Position numbers and translations under genes: made by a program
Notes under the pieces: model-generated
What the model saw: only the letters and a program-made list of their open reading frames with translations
Databases searched by the model: none
What the model was told of the DNA's origin: nothing
Shown here: positions 16,266 through 23,194 of the stretch, one piece after another
Layout: every line of letters begins with the position of its first letter
Position numbering within the stretch: position 1 is the stretch's first letter
From: Acholeplasmataceae bacterium UBA6235
GTDB taxonomy: Bacteria; Bacillota_I; Bacilli_A; Acholeplasmatales; UBA5453
DNA: 23,199 nt
NCBI GenBank assembly: GCA_002441525.1
Contig: DJWH01000101.1
Location: forward strand, 22,396 to 45,594
Direction: 5' to 3'

Positions 16266-16280
16266 AACCTTGGATAAAAT
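16253..16280 (+). promoter_or_regulatory. Promoter of htpG
   Basis: Perfect -35 TTGACA (16253-16258), 16-bp spacer, TAAAAT (16275-16280). The -35 lies inside the CIRCE-like inverted repeat. Confidence 0.75.
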
Positions 16281-16300
16281 AGTATTTGGAGGCGATAATT

Positions 16301-18145
16301 ATGTCAAAGACACAAGCATTTAAAACAGAATCTCAAAAGCTTTTACATTTGATGACACACTCAATTTACACACAAAAAGAAATCTTCCTTAGAGAACTCA
16401 TATCCAACGCGAGTGACGCGATTGATAAGAGACACTTTTTATCTTTAACGGACGAACAAGTCCCGTCCGGGGAATACAAAATCACCATCACACCCAACAA
16501 GGAACAAAGAACCCTTACAATCACAGATACTGGGATTGGTTTCACCGAAGAAGAATTGATTACCAACCTTGGTACGATTGCACAAAGTGGATCCAAAGCA
16601 TTCATTGAAAAACTAGACCAAAACGATACAAACATCATCGGTCAATTCGGGGTCGGTTTCTACAGTGCATTCATGGTTTCCGACAAGGTTGAAGTCAGAA
16701 CCAAATCCCCTTACGCAAACACCGGTTATTTATGGACATCGGATGGTGTTTCAGAATTTACCGTCGATGTGTTAGATCGCGATGTTGTGGGCACTGAAAT
16801 CACTTTATATTTAAAAGCGGATATCGAAGATGAAGAAGTCAAAGAAAACTTCAGTGACTACCTTGAAGTCTATGAATTGCGTTCACTCATCAAAAAGTAT
16901 AGTGATTATGTGCGTTACCCAATCTATTTATCAGAAGATTTAGAAAAACCAGTCAACCAAATGACTCCGCTTTGGCAACGTTCGAAAGCGGACATCACCG
17001 ATGAAGCCTTGAATGGTTTTTACAAACACCAATTCAATGACTTTGAAGACCCAATGAAGGTCATTCATATGTCCGTTGAAGGGATGTTAACCTTCAATGC
17101 GTTATTGTTCATCCCTAAAAAACCAGCCTATAATTTCTATAGTGAAACCTATGAAAAAGGATTACAACTCTATTCCAAAGGTGTCTTCATCCAAGACAAG
17201 AATAAAGATTTGATTGGCGATCACTTCAAGTTTGTTAAAGGGGTTGTAGACTCCTCCGATTTATCCTTAAATATCTCTCGTGAACTCTTACAACAAGACA
17301 GACAACTCAAAAAGATTTCCAGTTCAATTGAAAAGAAGATTAAGAATGAACTTCAAAACTGGTTAGAGAATGACCGTGAGAAATACATTGAATTCTATGA
17401 TGTATATAAGACATCTTTAAAGTATGGCATTTATCAAAACTTCGGCTTACACAAAGAACTTTTACAAGACCTTATTTTATTTAAAACCAACCTTTCGGAT
17501 GACTACATTACTTTCAAAGAATACCTAGACCGTAAAAAGACGGATCAAAAAGACATCTATTATGCGACCGGTAAATCCAAACAAGCCATCTTAAACCTAC
17601 CTCAAATGGGTATCCTCAAAGAAAAGGGATATGAAGTATTATTACTGACCGAAGAAGTGGATGAATTTATGATTCAAATCATGGGTTCATACAATGAAGC
17701 CCCATTCAAATCAATCCAATCTGCCGATTTAGACTTGGTAGATGAAGAAAAGAAAAAGGATATTAAGAAGAAAGAAAAATCCAACAAATCCTTATTAGAA
17801 GCTCTTAAGGAAGCCCTTGGCGATAAAGTCTCTGATGTCAAACTCTCTCAACGCTTGAAGGATGCACCTGTGTGCTTGGTTTCAGGTGAAGGTTTGTCTT
17901 TAGAAATGGAAAAAGTATTGAAGAACGTACCAAATGGTGAACAAGTCAAAGCGGAACGTATCTTAGAACTCAATCCTGATCATGACATCTTCCAAGTTTT
18001 ACAAGGCTTAACCGAAGATAAAGCTGCGTTAAAATCTTACGCAACCCTCTTATACCACCAAGCCTTACTCATTGAAGGCTTACCAATCGAAGACCCGTCG
18101 GAATACATCCAAGTATTGAATGACTGGATGGTTCACAAGAAATAA
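16301..18145 (+). CDS. htpG: HtpG, Hsp90-family ATP-dependent chaperone
   Basis: ATG 16301 is chosen since TGGAGG (16287-16292) lies 8 nt before it; the in-frame TTG at 16286 precedes the SD. 614 residues, the normal length. The N-terminal GHKL ATPase shows Glu32 and Asn36 (FLRELISNASDA), Asp76 in TDTGIG and the GQFGVGF loop (114-120). The middle domain has GVFIQD and SRELLQQDRQLKKI (catalytic Arg). A charged Lys/Glu stretch (EEKKKDIKKKEKSNKS) joins it to the C-terminal dimerisation domain. It assists folding of stressed proteins in the cytosol. The overlapping CIRCE-like repeat suggests heat-shock repression by HrcA, which is not the case for htpG of Bacillus subtilis. Confidence 0.98.
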   Translation: MSKTQAFKTESQKLLHLMTHSIYTQKEIFLRELISNASDAIDKRHFLSLTDEQVPSGEYKITITPNKEQRTLTITDTGIGFTEEELITNLGTIAQSGSKAFIEKLDQNDTNIIGQFGVGFYSAFMVSDKVEVRTKSPYANTGYLWTSDGVSEFTVDVLDRDVVGTEITLYLKADIEDEEVKENFSDYLEVYELRSLIKKYSDYVRYPIYLSEDLEKPVNQMTPLWQRSKADITDEALNGFYKHQFNDFEDPMKVIHMSVEGMLTFNALLFIPKKPAYNFYSETYEKGLQLYSKGVFIQDKNKDLIGDHFKFVKGVVDSSDLSLNISRELLQQDRQLKKISSSIEKKIKNELQNWLENDREKYIEFYDVYKTSLKYGIYQNFGLHKELLQDLILFKTNLSDDYITFKEYLDRKKTDQKDIYYATGKSKQAILNLPQMGILKEKGYEVLLLTEEVDEFMIQIMGSYNEAPFKSIQSADLDLVDEEKKKDIKKKEKSNKSLLEALKEALGDKVSDVKLSQRLKDAPVCLVSGEGLSLEMEKVLKNVPNGEQVKAERILELNPDHDIFQVLQGLTEDKAALKSYATLLYHQALLIEGLPIEDPSEYIQVLNDWMVHKK

Positions 18146-18151
18146 GGATTT

Positions 18152-18175
18152 AAGCTCACTGCGGTGGGCTTTTAT
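18152..18175 (+). terminator. Terminator after htpG
   Basis: AAGCTCAC / GTGGGCTT stem (one G-U pair), TGCG loop, short T-run. Confidence 0.65.
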
Positions 18176-18232
18176 GTTCAATATCTTAAATTTCCCTTTA
18201 TTGTGTATCACCTAGGGACTTAAAAACTACTT

Positions 18233-18243
18233 TGTTATATAAT
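18233..18243 (+). promoter_or_regulatory. -10 region of the kinase-desaturase operon
   Basis: TGT-TATATA overlaps a consensus TATAAT at 18238-18243; no -35 visible. Confidence 0.45.
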
Positions 18244-18265
18244 AAACATAAAGGACAGTGATGTT

Positions 18266-19489
18266 ATGCGTTGGATCATGTTTATCCGATTATTTAGACA
18301 AATATTTTCTAAAAAGAAACTACCGGACTTAGACTTCATTCAAAATCAAGGTCTTTTGGCTGTGAAGATTGCACAAACTTTCGCACTACGAATTGACTTC
18401 TTAAATGAAGCGACCTGCACCCATCTAGCGAAACTTTATACTCGAACCACCCCAATTCAAGGGGAGGATTTTAAGGTTTTACTTCAACAATATACCAATG
18501 AAGATTGGCTTAGACAGTTTAAAACAATCGAAGAAACCCCGATTGGCAGTGCATCCGTTGGACAAGTCCACCGTGCTACCTTATTTAATGGTGATGAAGT
18601 GGTCATCAAATTCATCAAAAAAGACTTCAAGAAAAAATTTGAAAAAGATGTCCGTTCACTCAGACGATTCATCAAGTTCATCATTTTCTTCTATCCTAAA
18701 TTGGCTAAAGTGGCAGACCCAGTAGGCATTTTAGAGCATATTGAAGAATACACCTTAGCCGAGTTAGACTTAAGAAACGAAATCAGCCATGGTGAAGTGC
18801 TCAAAGGCATTTATGAAGCGAACAAAGACAAGTTTGATTTATCTCGTTTAAAATTTCCTAAAATTTATAAAGACTTATCGAATGAACATGTGTTGGTTTC
18901 TGAGTTTATTGAAGGGAAAACCGTCGATGATCTATTAGAAGAAAAATCGATGCCTTTTGAAGATATCTTAGAAATATTCCATATTCATGGGTTCTATATT
19001 TTCATTGTCGGTACTTTCCATGGGGATTTACATCCAGGCAATCTCATCAAAAAAGGCAATGATTTCTATTTTATCGATACTGGTGCGATTTCGGAAGTGG
19101 GCAAAAAGATCCAAATGGGCTTATTTGAGTTCATGGAAAAACTCGCTTATTACGACTTCCCTGGATGTGCATTGGCATTAAACCATATGGCTTCTAAAGA
19201 AATCCACGGGAAAACTTATGATGCTTATTATGTAAAACTATTGGATTTATACAAAGACTTCGAAGGCAAGTCGGTATCTGATGTTTCCTTGACTAGAAAA
19301 ATGATGGAAACCATCAAGCTTGGGGTCAATTCAGGCATGGTCTTTGAAAAAGGGATGTTCCCCATCATCAAGAGTATGATGTATTTGGATGGCATGGTAT
19401 TAAAAGGTGCACCAGATACGGTACTCATGATGGAAATGAGACGATTCTTAGAAGAATTCCACAAAGCAAATGAGGCGATCAACGCATGA
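18266..19489 (+). CDS. ABC1/UbiB-family atypical kinase
   Basis: 407 residues, shorter than UbiB (about 545) and without the C-terminal TM pair. Family landmarks: VKIAQTFALRIDFL (33-46), the KxGQ motif here reading K-I-A-Q; PIGSASVGQVHRA (92-104), the Ala-rich nucleotide loop; VVIKFIKKD with the VAIK-type lysine; ELDLRNE (166-172), the ExD-type motif; HGDLHPGN (252-259) as catalytic loop; and FIDTGAI (269-275) as metal-binding DFG equivalent. UbiB-family proteins are ATPases acting in isoprenoid-lipid (quinone, carotenoid) metabolism. The start is ATG 18266 with AAGGA at 18251-18255. A 4-nt overlap couples it to the CrtI-like gene, suggesting a carotenoid-related role. The Gly to Ala change in KxGQ is notable. 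Confidence 0.93.
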   Translation: MRWIMFIRLFRQIFSKKKLPDLDFIQNQGLLAVKIAQTFALRIDFLNEATCTHLAKLYTRTTPIQGEDFKVLLQQYTNEDWLRQFKTIEETPIGSASVGQVHRATLFNGDEVVIKFIKKDFKKKFEKDVRSLRRFIKFIIFFYPKLAKVADPVGILEHIEEYTLAELDLRNEISHGEVLKGIYEANKDKFDLSRLKFPKIYKDLSNEHVLVSEFIEGKTVDDLLEEKSMPFEDILEIFHIHGFYIFIVGTFHGDLHPGNLIKKGNDFYFIDTGAISEVGKKIQMGLFEFMEKLAYYDFPGCALALNHMASKEIHGKTYDAYYVKLLDLYKDFEGKSVSDVSLTRKMMETIKLGVNSGMVFEKGMFPIIKSMMYLDGMVLKGAPDTVLMMEMRRFLEEFHKANEAINA

Positions 19490-20937
19490 AAAAAATAGCG
19501 ATTATTGGGGCTGGACCTGGGGGTTTAGCCGCGGGGATGGTCTTATCTAAAAAAGGGTATGACCTCCACATATTTGAAAAAGACAACCAAGTAGGTGGTC
19601 GTTCAAAACGACTATCTTTAGGGGATTATCATTTTGATGTGGGTCCAACCTTCTTGATGTATCTAGAAATTTTAGAAGAAGTCTTTCAATCGGCTGGGTA
19701 TGACTTACACAAAGAATTAGACCTCATCCGTTTAGAAGAGTTATATACATTGATGTTCAATGACGTTACGTTTCACATGTCTAATGATCCAGAAGAGAAT
19801 GCGAAAATGTATGATAAATACCAACCTGGTATGGGTAAAAGCTATTTAAAATGGTTGAATGCACAAGAAAAGAAGTTAAATGCCATCTCGCCAATCTTAA
19901 AGAAGCCTTTTCCAAACTACATACATTTTTTAAGACCGGATGTTTTAAAGGCAGTACCGCATGTACACCCATTCCAATCGGTTTATACCCACTTATCCAC
20001 ATTTAATAAAGACAATGCGTTCATCCATTCCTTATCTTTCCAAGCAAAGTACTTAGGCATGGCTTCCTATCAAGCGCCGTCTATCTTCACGATTTTACCG
20101 TATCTTGAACACGCTATGGGGTTATATCATGTCAAAGGGGGTCTCAATCAAATCAACCATAAAATGGCTGAGTTGATTGAAAAGAATGGCGGAAAAATCC
20201 ATTTAAATAGTCACGTTGAAGAAATCATTGTGGATAATAGGGCAGCGAAAGGGTTAAGAGTCAACGGCGAAGCCATCCTCTTTGATGACATCATCATTAA
20301 TGCCGATTTTGCGTACGCGATGAATCATTTAATCAAACCAGAACACTTAAAGAAATATACCCCAGAAAAGATTGAAAAGAAGAAATTCAGTGTATCGACA
20401 TTTATGTTATACATCGGATTAGATATTACCTATGATTTCCCACACCACGAAATCATTTTCTCGAAAGATTATGAAGCCTATTTGAAGGGGTTAACATCCA
20501 ATCGTTTTACAGATGACTTCAGTGTGTATGTCCATAATCCAGGACTTAATGATAATTCATACGCCCCTAAAGGTCACACCAGCCTTTTTGTTTTAATACC
20601 AGTACCTAACTTATCAGCTGAACAAGATTGGTCTGTATATAAAGAAATCCTGAAAGAACAAACCATCGATTTGATCGAATCAAAACATAAAATCGACCTT
20701 AGAAATCATATTCAAGCGTTAAAAATGATTGATCCAACCGATTGGTCAAATGATTATAACGTATATCGTGGCGCTGTATTCAATTTAGCACATAACTTAC
20801 CACAAATGTTGAATCGAAGACCACAAAATCGATTCGAGGATATCTCTCGTATTTATCTCGTTGGTGGCGGGACACACCCAGGCAGTGGGTTACCAACGAT
20901 ATACCAATCAGCGCTTATATTGAAGTATTATTTATAA
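19486..20937 (+). CDS. CrtI/CrtN-type FAD-dependent carotenoid desaturase/oxidoreductase
   Basis: 483 residues, normal for phytoene/diapophytoene desaturases. The N-terminal dinucleotide fold has GAGPGGLAAG (8-17) and FEKDNQVGGRS, and the carotenoid-desaturase C-terminal signature is YLVGGGTHPGSGLPTIYQSA. HVKGGLNQINHKMAELIEKNGGKI (substrate-side helix) is also typical. Enzymes of this kind add conjugated double bonds to phytoene or diapophytoene, or oxidise carotenoid ends, at the membrane. Start ATG 19486 overlaps the stop of the kinase gene (ATGA). No crtB/crtM synthase is in the window, so the exact step (desaturase or isomerase/oxidase) is open. Confidence 0.9.
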   Translation: MKKIAIIGAGPGGLAAGMVLSKKGYDLHIFEKDNQVGGRSKRLSLGDYHFDVGPTFLMYLEILEEVFQSAGYDLHKELDLIRLEELYTLMFNDVTFHMSNDPEENAKMYDKYQPGMGKSYLKWLNAQEKKLNAISPILKKPFPNYIHFLRPDVLKAVPHVHPFQSVYTHLSTFNKDNAFIHSLSFQAKYLGMASYQAPSIFTILPYLEHAMGLYHVKGGLNQINHKMAELIEKNGGKIHLNSHVEEIIVDNRAAKGLRVNGEAILFDDIIINADFAYAMNHLIKPEHLKKYTPEKIEKKKFSVSTFMLYIGLDITYDFPHHEIIFSKDYEAYLKGLTSNRFTDDFSVYVHNPGLNDNSYAPKGHTSLFVLIPVPNLSAEQDWSVYKEILKEQTIDLIESKHKIDLRNHIQALKMIDPTDWSNDYNVYRGAVFNLAHNLPQMLNRRPQNRFEDISRIYLVGGGTHPGSGLPTIYQSALILKYYL

Positions 20938-20945
20938 TCCAAATT

Positions 20946-21098
20946 ATGAGTATGATACTAAAATTTCGTAAACGAACAACAAGACAACTGATCGGGTTTG
21001 ATGTCTTTTACTACATTCAGGGATATATTTATTTAAAACCACTTAAGATGGATGATGCTATCCATTACATAAAACAAAAGAAATTAGAAATAGTATAA
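20946..21098 (+). CDS. Possible 50-aa hypothetical protein
   Basis: An open frame from ATG 20946 (alternative ATG 20952) to TAA 21096-21098, starting 8 bp after the desaturase stop. It is basic at the N-terminus (KFRKRTTRQ), with an aromatic centre (GFDVFYYIQGYIYLKP) and a likely amphipathic C-terminal helix (MDDAIHYIKQKKLEIV). No Shine-Dalgarno is visible, so it may depend on coupling to the desaturase or may not be translated. I do not recognise it. Except for it and the leader described next, 20938-21167 shows nothing more. Confidence 0.35.
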   Translation: MSMILKFRKRTTRQLIGFDVFYYIQGYIYLKPLKMDDAIHYIKQKKLEIV

Positions 21099-21105
21099 AA
21101 AAACG

Positions 21106-21158
21106 CTTCCACTTGTGTTATCATATTTATAAAGATAAGCACTCTTTAAGAGTGGAAG
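21106..21158 (+). promoter_or_regulatory. Promoter with nested inverted repeats before the small membrane-protein gene
   Basis: Extended -10 TGT-TATCAT at 21116-21124. CTTCCACT (21106-21113) is the complement of AGTGGAAG (21151-21158), and CACTCTT/AAGAGTG (21140-21146, 21148-21154) forms a compact palindrome. The two pairings exclude each other, and the right arms run into the SD (GGAAGGGAG). It could be an operator or a leader structure. Confidence 0.45.
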
Positions 21159-21167
21159 GGAGAAAAA

Positions 21168-21482
21168 ATGAAACAAAGAAGTATTGGTATGATGATTTAG
21201 TTATTCTTATTCACCTTTGGTATCTATCCGATTTATTGGATTATCATGTTCCAAGTTGAACTTAAGAAACAAACTGGTGAAGGCTTTGGTGGCTTAGGAC
21301 ACTTCTTAATGTTAATCTTTACCTTTGGTATTTACGGTCTTTATTGGCAATACGCAGCTGGTAAGAGATTGGCTAAGCAAGGCGCTGAAGATATGTCTAT
21401 CATCTATTTGATTTTAGCCATCGTCATCGGTGGATTCATCAACCCATTCTTGATGCAAAATCAAGCGAACAAACTAGCATAA
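21168..21482 (+). pseudogene. Small membrane protein (DUF4234-like) interrupted by an in-frame TAG at codon 11
   Basis: GGAAGGGAG and ATG 21168 start a frame that reads MKQRSIGMMI, then TAG (21198-21200), then LFLFTFGIYPIYWI and on to TAA at 21480-21482, 104 codons in all. The match of FTFGIYPIYW (before the loop) with FTFGIYGLYW about 40 residues later shows that the part around the stop belongs to the gene: two similar TM-turn units, as in DUF4234-type proteins. A third hydrophobic segment (IIYLILAIVIGGFINPFLM) closes it. The TAG probably replaces a Leu codon (TTG or TTA, one base change). Without readthrough the first useful restart is ATG 21246, which lacks an SD and would lose the first TM unit. 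Sequencing error is possible. Confidence 0.75.
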
Positions 21483-21487
21483 ATAAT

Positions 21488-21497
21488 AAAGGACAGC
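21488..21497 (+). terminator. Left arm of a terminator split by the insertion sequence
   Basis: AAAGGACAGC, 5 bp after the TAA, is the exact complement of GCTGTCCTTT at 23179-23188. With the element and one target copy removed, the arms are 3 nt apart. Confidence 0.8.
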
Positions 21498-21499
21498 GC

Positions 21500-21539
21500 T
21501 GAATAGCCCTCTGTCAAGTAGACACGGTAAATAATATAA
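21500..21539 (+). repeat. Left terminal inverted repeat of the IS
   Basis: Starts TGAATAG; holds GTAGACAC at 21518-21525 and AAATAATATAA at 21529-21539, both found at equal distance from the other end. The outer 18 positions are poorly conserved. Confidence 0.75.
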
Positions 21540-21541
21540 AA

Positions 21542-22452
21542 TTAGATAGCCATATACCTGTATTCTAAAGGTGTGTGGCTTTTTAATTTTCGTTGAATTC
21601 GTTCTTTATTATAGAAATTTAGGTAGTCATTAATTGCCTTTGTTAGTTTTTCAGAGGAGTCAAAGGACTCTAGATAATACATTTCCGATTTGATGATTCC
21701 CCATAAGTTCTCGATTGGTCCATTATCGATACATTTTCCTACTCTCGACATGCTTTGTTCGATATTATACTTATCCAATAGATTTTTAAATGTTCTGCTT
21801 GTGTATTGAAATCCTCTGTCGCTGTGAAACAGTGGGTGAGCTTTTGGATTATTTTTCATAGCCTTTTTAAAGGTTGTGAAAACCAGATAATTATCATTTC
21901 TATGATGTATATGATGAGACACTACACTATTATCATATAAGTCTAATATTGCGCATAAATACAGTTTTTGTCCACCGTATCCATATTTAAATTCTGTAAC
22001 ATCACTTAACCATTTTTCATTTGGATTTGATGCGAAGAACCCTCTATTTAATATGTTTTGTCCAACTTGTTCAGGTTTTGTTTTAACGAAACCTGGACGT
22101 TTACGACGGATAATAGATTTTAAGTTATAGGCACGCATCAAACGATAAATGTAGCTATCGGAATGTTTTGTTCCTGTATATTTGTTGATGTTATCCCTAA
22201 TACGTCTATAGCCGTATTTCTTCTTAAAATGTTGATAGTAGGTTTGTATAACTTCAAGCGTTTCTTCGTTCTTTAGTTCATACGCCGGTTTAATTCTATG
22301 TGACCATTTATAATACGCAGATCTTGCTATACCTAATAGTTCACAGAGCCATTTAATATCATAAATATCTTTAAAGTGATCTATTGTTTCATACGTCTCT
22401 TGGTTTCTAATCTTGTTAAGTGCGCTTTTCCCTCCAATTCTCGTTTTTTTTT
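21542..22452 (-). CDS. IS150-type transposase OrfB (catalytic part, made by -1 frameshift)
   Basis: The frame continues far upstream of the first start codon (TTG 22141): reading from the A-run gives IKWLCELLGIARSAYYKW, the standard OrfB N-terminus (HTH_21), then KKYGYRRIRDNINK. The retroviral-type integrase core follows: first Asp in WLSDVTEF, second Asp in HSDRGFQYT, and Glu in PIENLWG exactly 35 residues later (DDE, D35E). The C-terminus is YNKERIQRKLKSHTPLEYR. No start codon with an SD exists at the beginning, so translation as an OrfAB fusion is expected; about 300 residues after the shift. It cuts and joins the IS ends. Confidence 0.92.
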
Positions 22453-23091
22453 GAATACTTCTTTGGCTGCCTCACTTAAATATAATTCCTTCTTCAGTCG
22501 TTCATTCTCACGTCTTAATTGTTCAAGTTCTGATAGTGTTTCAGTTTGTTTTTTTATGCCACGCTTATCATTTAGCCCATCAACACCAGATACTTGGTAC
22601 TTTTTGTACCAAGTATAAACTTGTTGGTAACTTACTTTAAACTTCAAGGCAGTTCCTTGATAATCTAACTCATTGTTTATTAAATAATTAATGACGTCAA
22701 TTCTTTCATTTAAACTTGTTTTTCGGCCCATAATATCGATACCACCTGATCCACTATTCGTAGTTTTAATATTATTATACCCTAATACCCATCCAGCGAT
22801 TAATGAAGGATTATTGATACCATACTTGATCGCTAAATCATTGTGACTACCCTCACCATTTTTATATGATTCAATGACGGTATATTTAAATGTTGCAGTA
22901 TAGTTTTGATGGGTTTTCTGCATACGTAATGCTTCAGCACCGAAGTTGTTATATTTGAAGACTAGAGATTCTATCGTACTTTTGTGTACACCATATTGGC
23001 TTGCTAAACTTCTAAGTGTTCCTCCGCCTTTCTTGTATTGCTGACATATAAGTAGTTTTTCTTCATAACTTAATCGTTTGTTTTTCTTCAA
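22381..23091 (-). CDS. IS150-type transposase OrfA (DNA-binding part)
   Basis: 236 residues from TTG 23091, with SD GGAGG (on the minus strand, 23101-23105) 9 nt upstream. Several helix-turn-helix units are visible: LSYEEKLLICQQYKKGGGTL with SLASQYGVHKSTIESLVFKY, a second with DLAIKYGINNPSLIAGWV and a third GTALKFKVSYQQVYTWYKKY. A coiled coil follows (LSELEQLRRENERLKKELYL), serving multimerisation. It binds the terminal repeats and, by ending at 22381 in its own frame, acts alone as a likely repressor. The -1 shift site lies 70 nt before its stop. Confidence 0.9.
   Translation of the reverse strand: MKKNKRLSYEEKLLICQQYKKGGGTLRSLASQYGVHKSTIESLVFKYNNFGAEALRMQKTHQNYTATFKYTVIESYKNGEGSHNDLAIKYGINNPSLIAGWVLGYNNIKTTNSGSGGIDIMGRKTSLNERIDVINYLINNELDYQGTALKFKVSYQQVYTWYKKYQVSGVDGLNDKRGIKKQTETLSELEQLRRENERLKKELYLSEAAKEVFKKKRELEGKAHLTRLETKRRMKQ
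22444..22452 (-). other. Programmed -1 frameshift site (A9 run) of the transposase
   Basis: Nine A in the minus strand, read AAA AAA AAA in OrfA (KKK). A -1 slip gives ...AAA ACG AGA ATT, the OrfB frame, which is then open to 21542. A6-A9 runs are the standard slippery sites of the IS3 family. Confidence 0.85.
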
Positions 23092-23097
23092 AATAAA

Positions 23098-23167
23098 ATA
23101 CCTCCAAGTATTAACAGTAATAATATATTTTTACTTATATTATTTCATGTGTCTACTTTGGAGGTAT
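23098..23167 (-). promoter_or_regulatory. Inverted repeat able to hide the OrfA ribosome binding site in read-through RNA
   Basis: The end-proximal segment 23154-23167 is the complement of 23098-23110 except for one extra base. The second arm contains the SD (GGAGG) of OrfA. RNA entering from outside would pair them; RNA from a promoter between the arms (A/T-rich, TGT-TAATAC-like -10) would not carry the first arm. Confidence 0.5.
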
Positions 23168-23174
23168 CATATCA
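23135..23174 (-). repeat. Right terminal inverted repeat of the IS
   Basis: Read on the minus strand it begins TGATATG and carries GTAGACAC and AAATAATATAA at the same offsets (18-25 and 29-39) as the left end. Confidence 0.75.
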
Positions 23175-23178
23175 CGCG

Positions 23179-23194
23179 GCTGTCCTTTTTCTTT
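23179..23194 (+). terminator. Right arm and U-tail of the split terminator
   Basis: GCTGTCCTTT followed by TTCTTT; partner of 21488-21497. In this position it can no longer fold with the left arm in a normal transcript. Confidence 0.8.

Larger units (their letters stand above)
21500..23174 (-). mobile_element. Complete IS3-family (IS150-like) insertion sequence, 1675 bp
   Basis: Ends TGA...TCA, imperfect 40-nt terminal inverted repeats (27 of 40 identical by my count, including two blocks of 8 and 11), and a CGC direct duplication on both sides (21497-21499, 23175-23177). Two overlapping transposase frames on the minus strand are joined by a -1 frameshift site. The long OrfA with several HTH units is typical of the IS150 group. 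Both frames look intact, so the element may be active. It lies in the terminator of the preceding gene. Confidence 0.9.

Noticed and set aside
16286..16300. TTG 16286 as htpG start
   Set aside because: It lies before the TGGAGG Shine-Dalgarno; MSKTQAFKTE from 16301 is the normal HtpG N-terminus.
21246..21482. Independent 78-aa gene starting at ATG 21246
   Set aside because: No SD before it; the upstream frame (from 21168, beyond the TAG) is clearly the same gene by the repeated FTFGIY unit.
22376..22618. 80-codon + strand open frame in the IS element
   Set aside because: Antisense to the transposase coiled coil and frameshift region; no start signals.
21512..23162. IS limits at TGTCAAG (21512) and the matching inner position at the right
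   Set aside because: That choice gives no flanking duplication and a right end without CA; 21500-23174 gives TG...CA ends, CGC duplication and a restored terminator.
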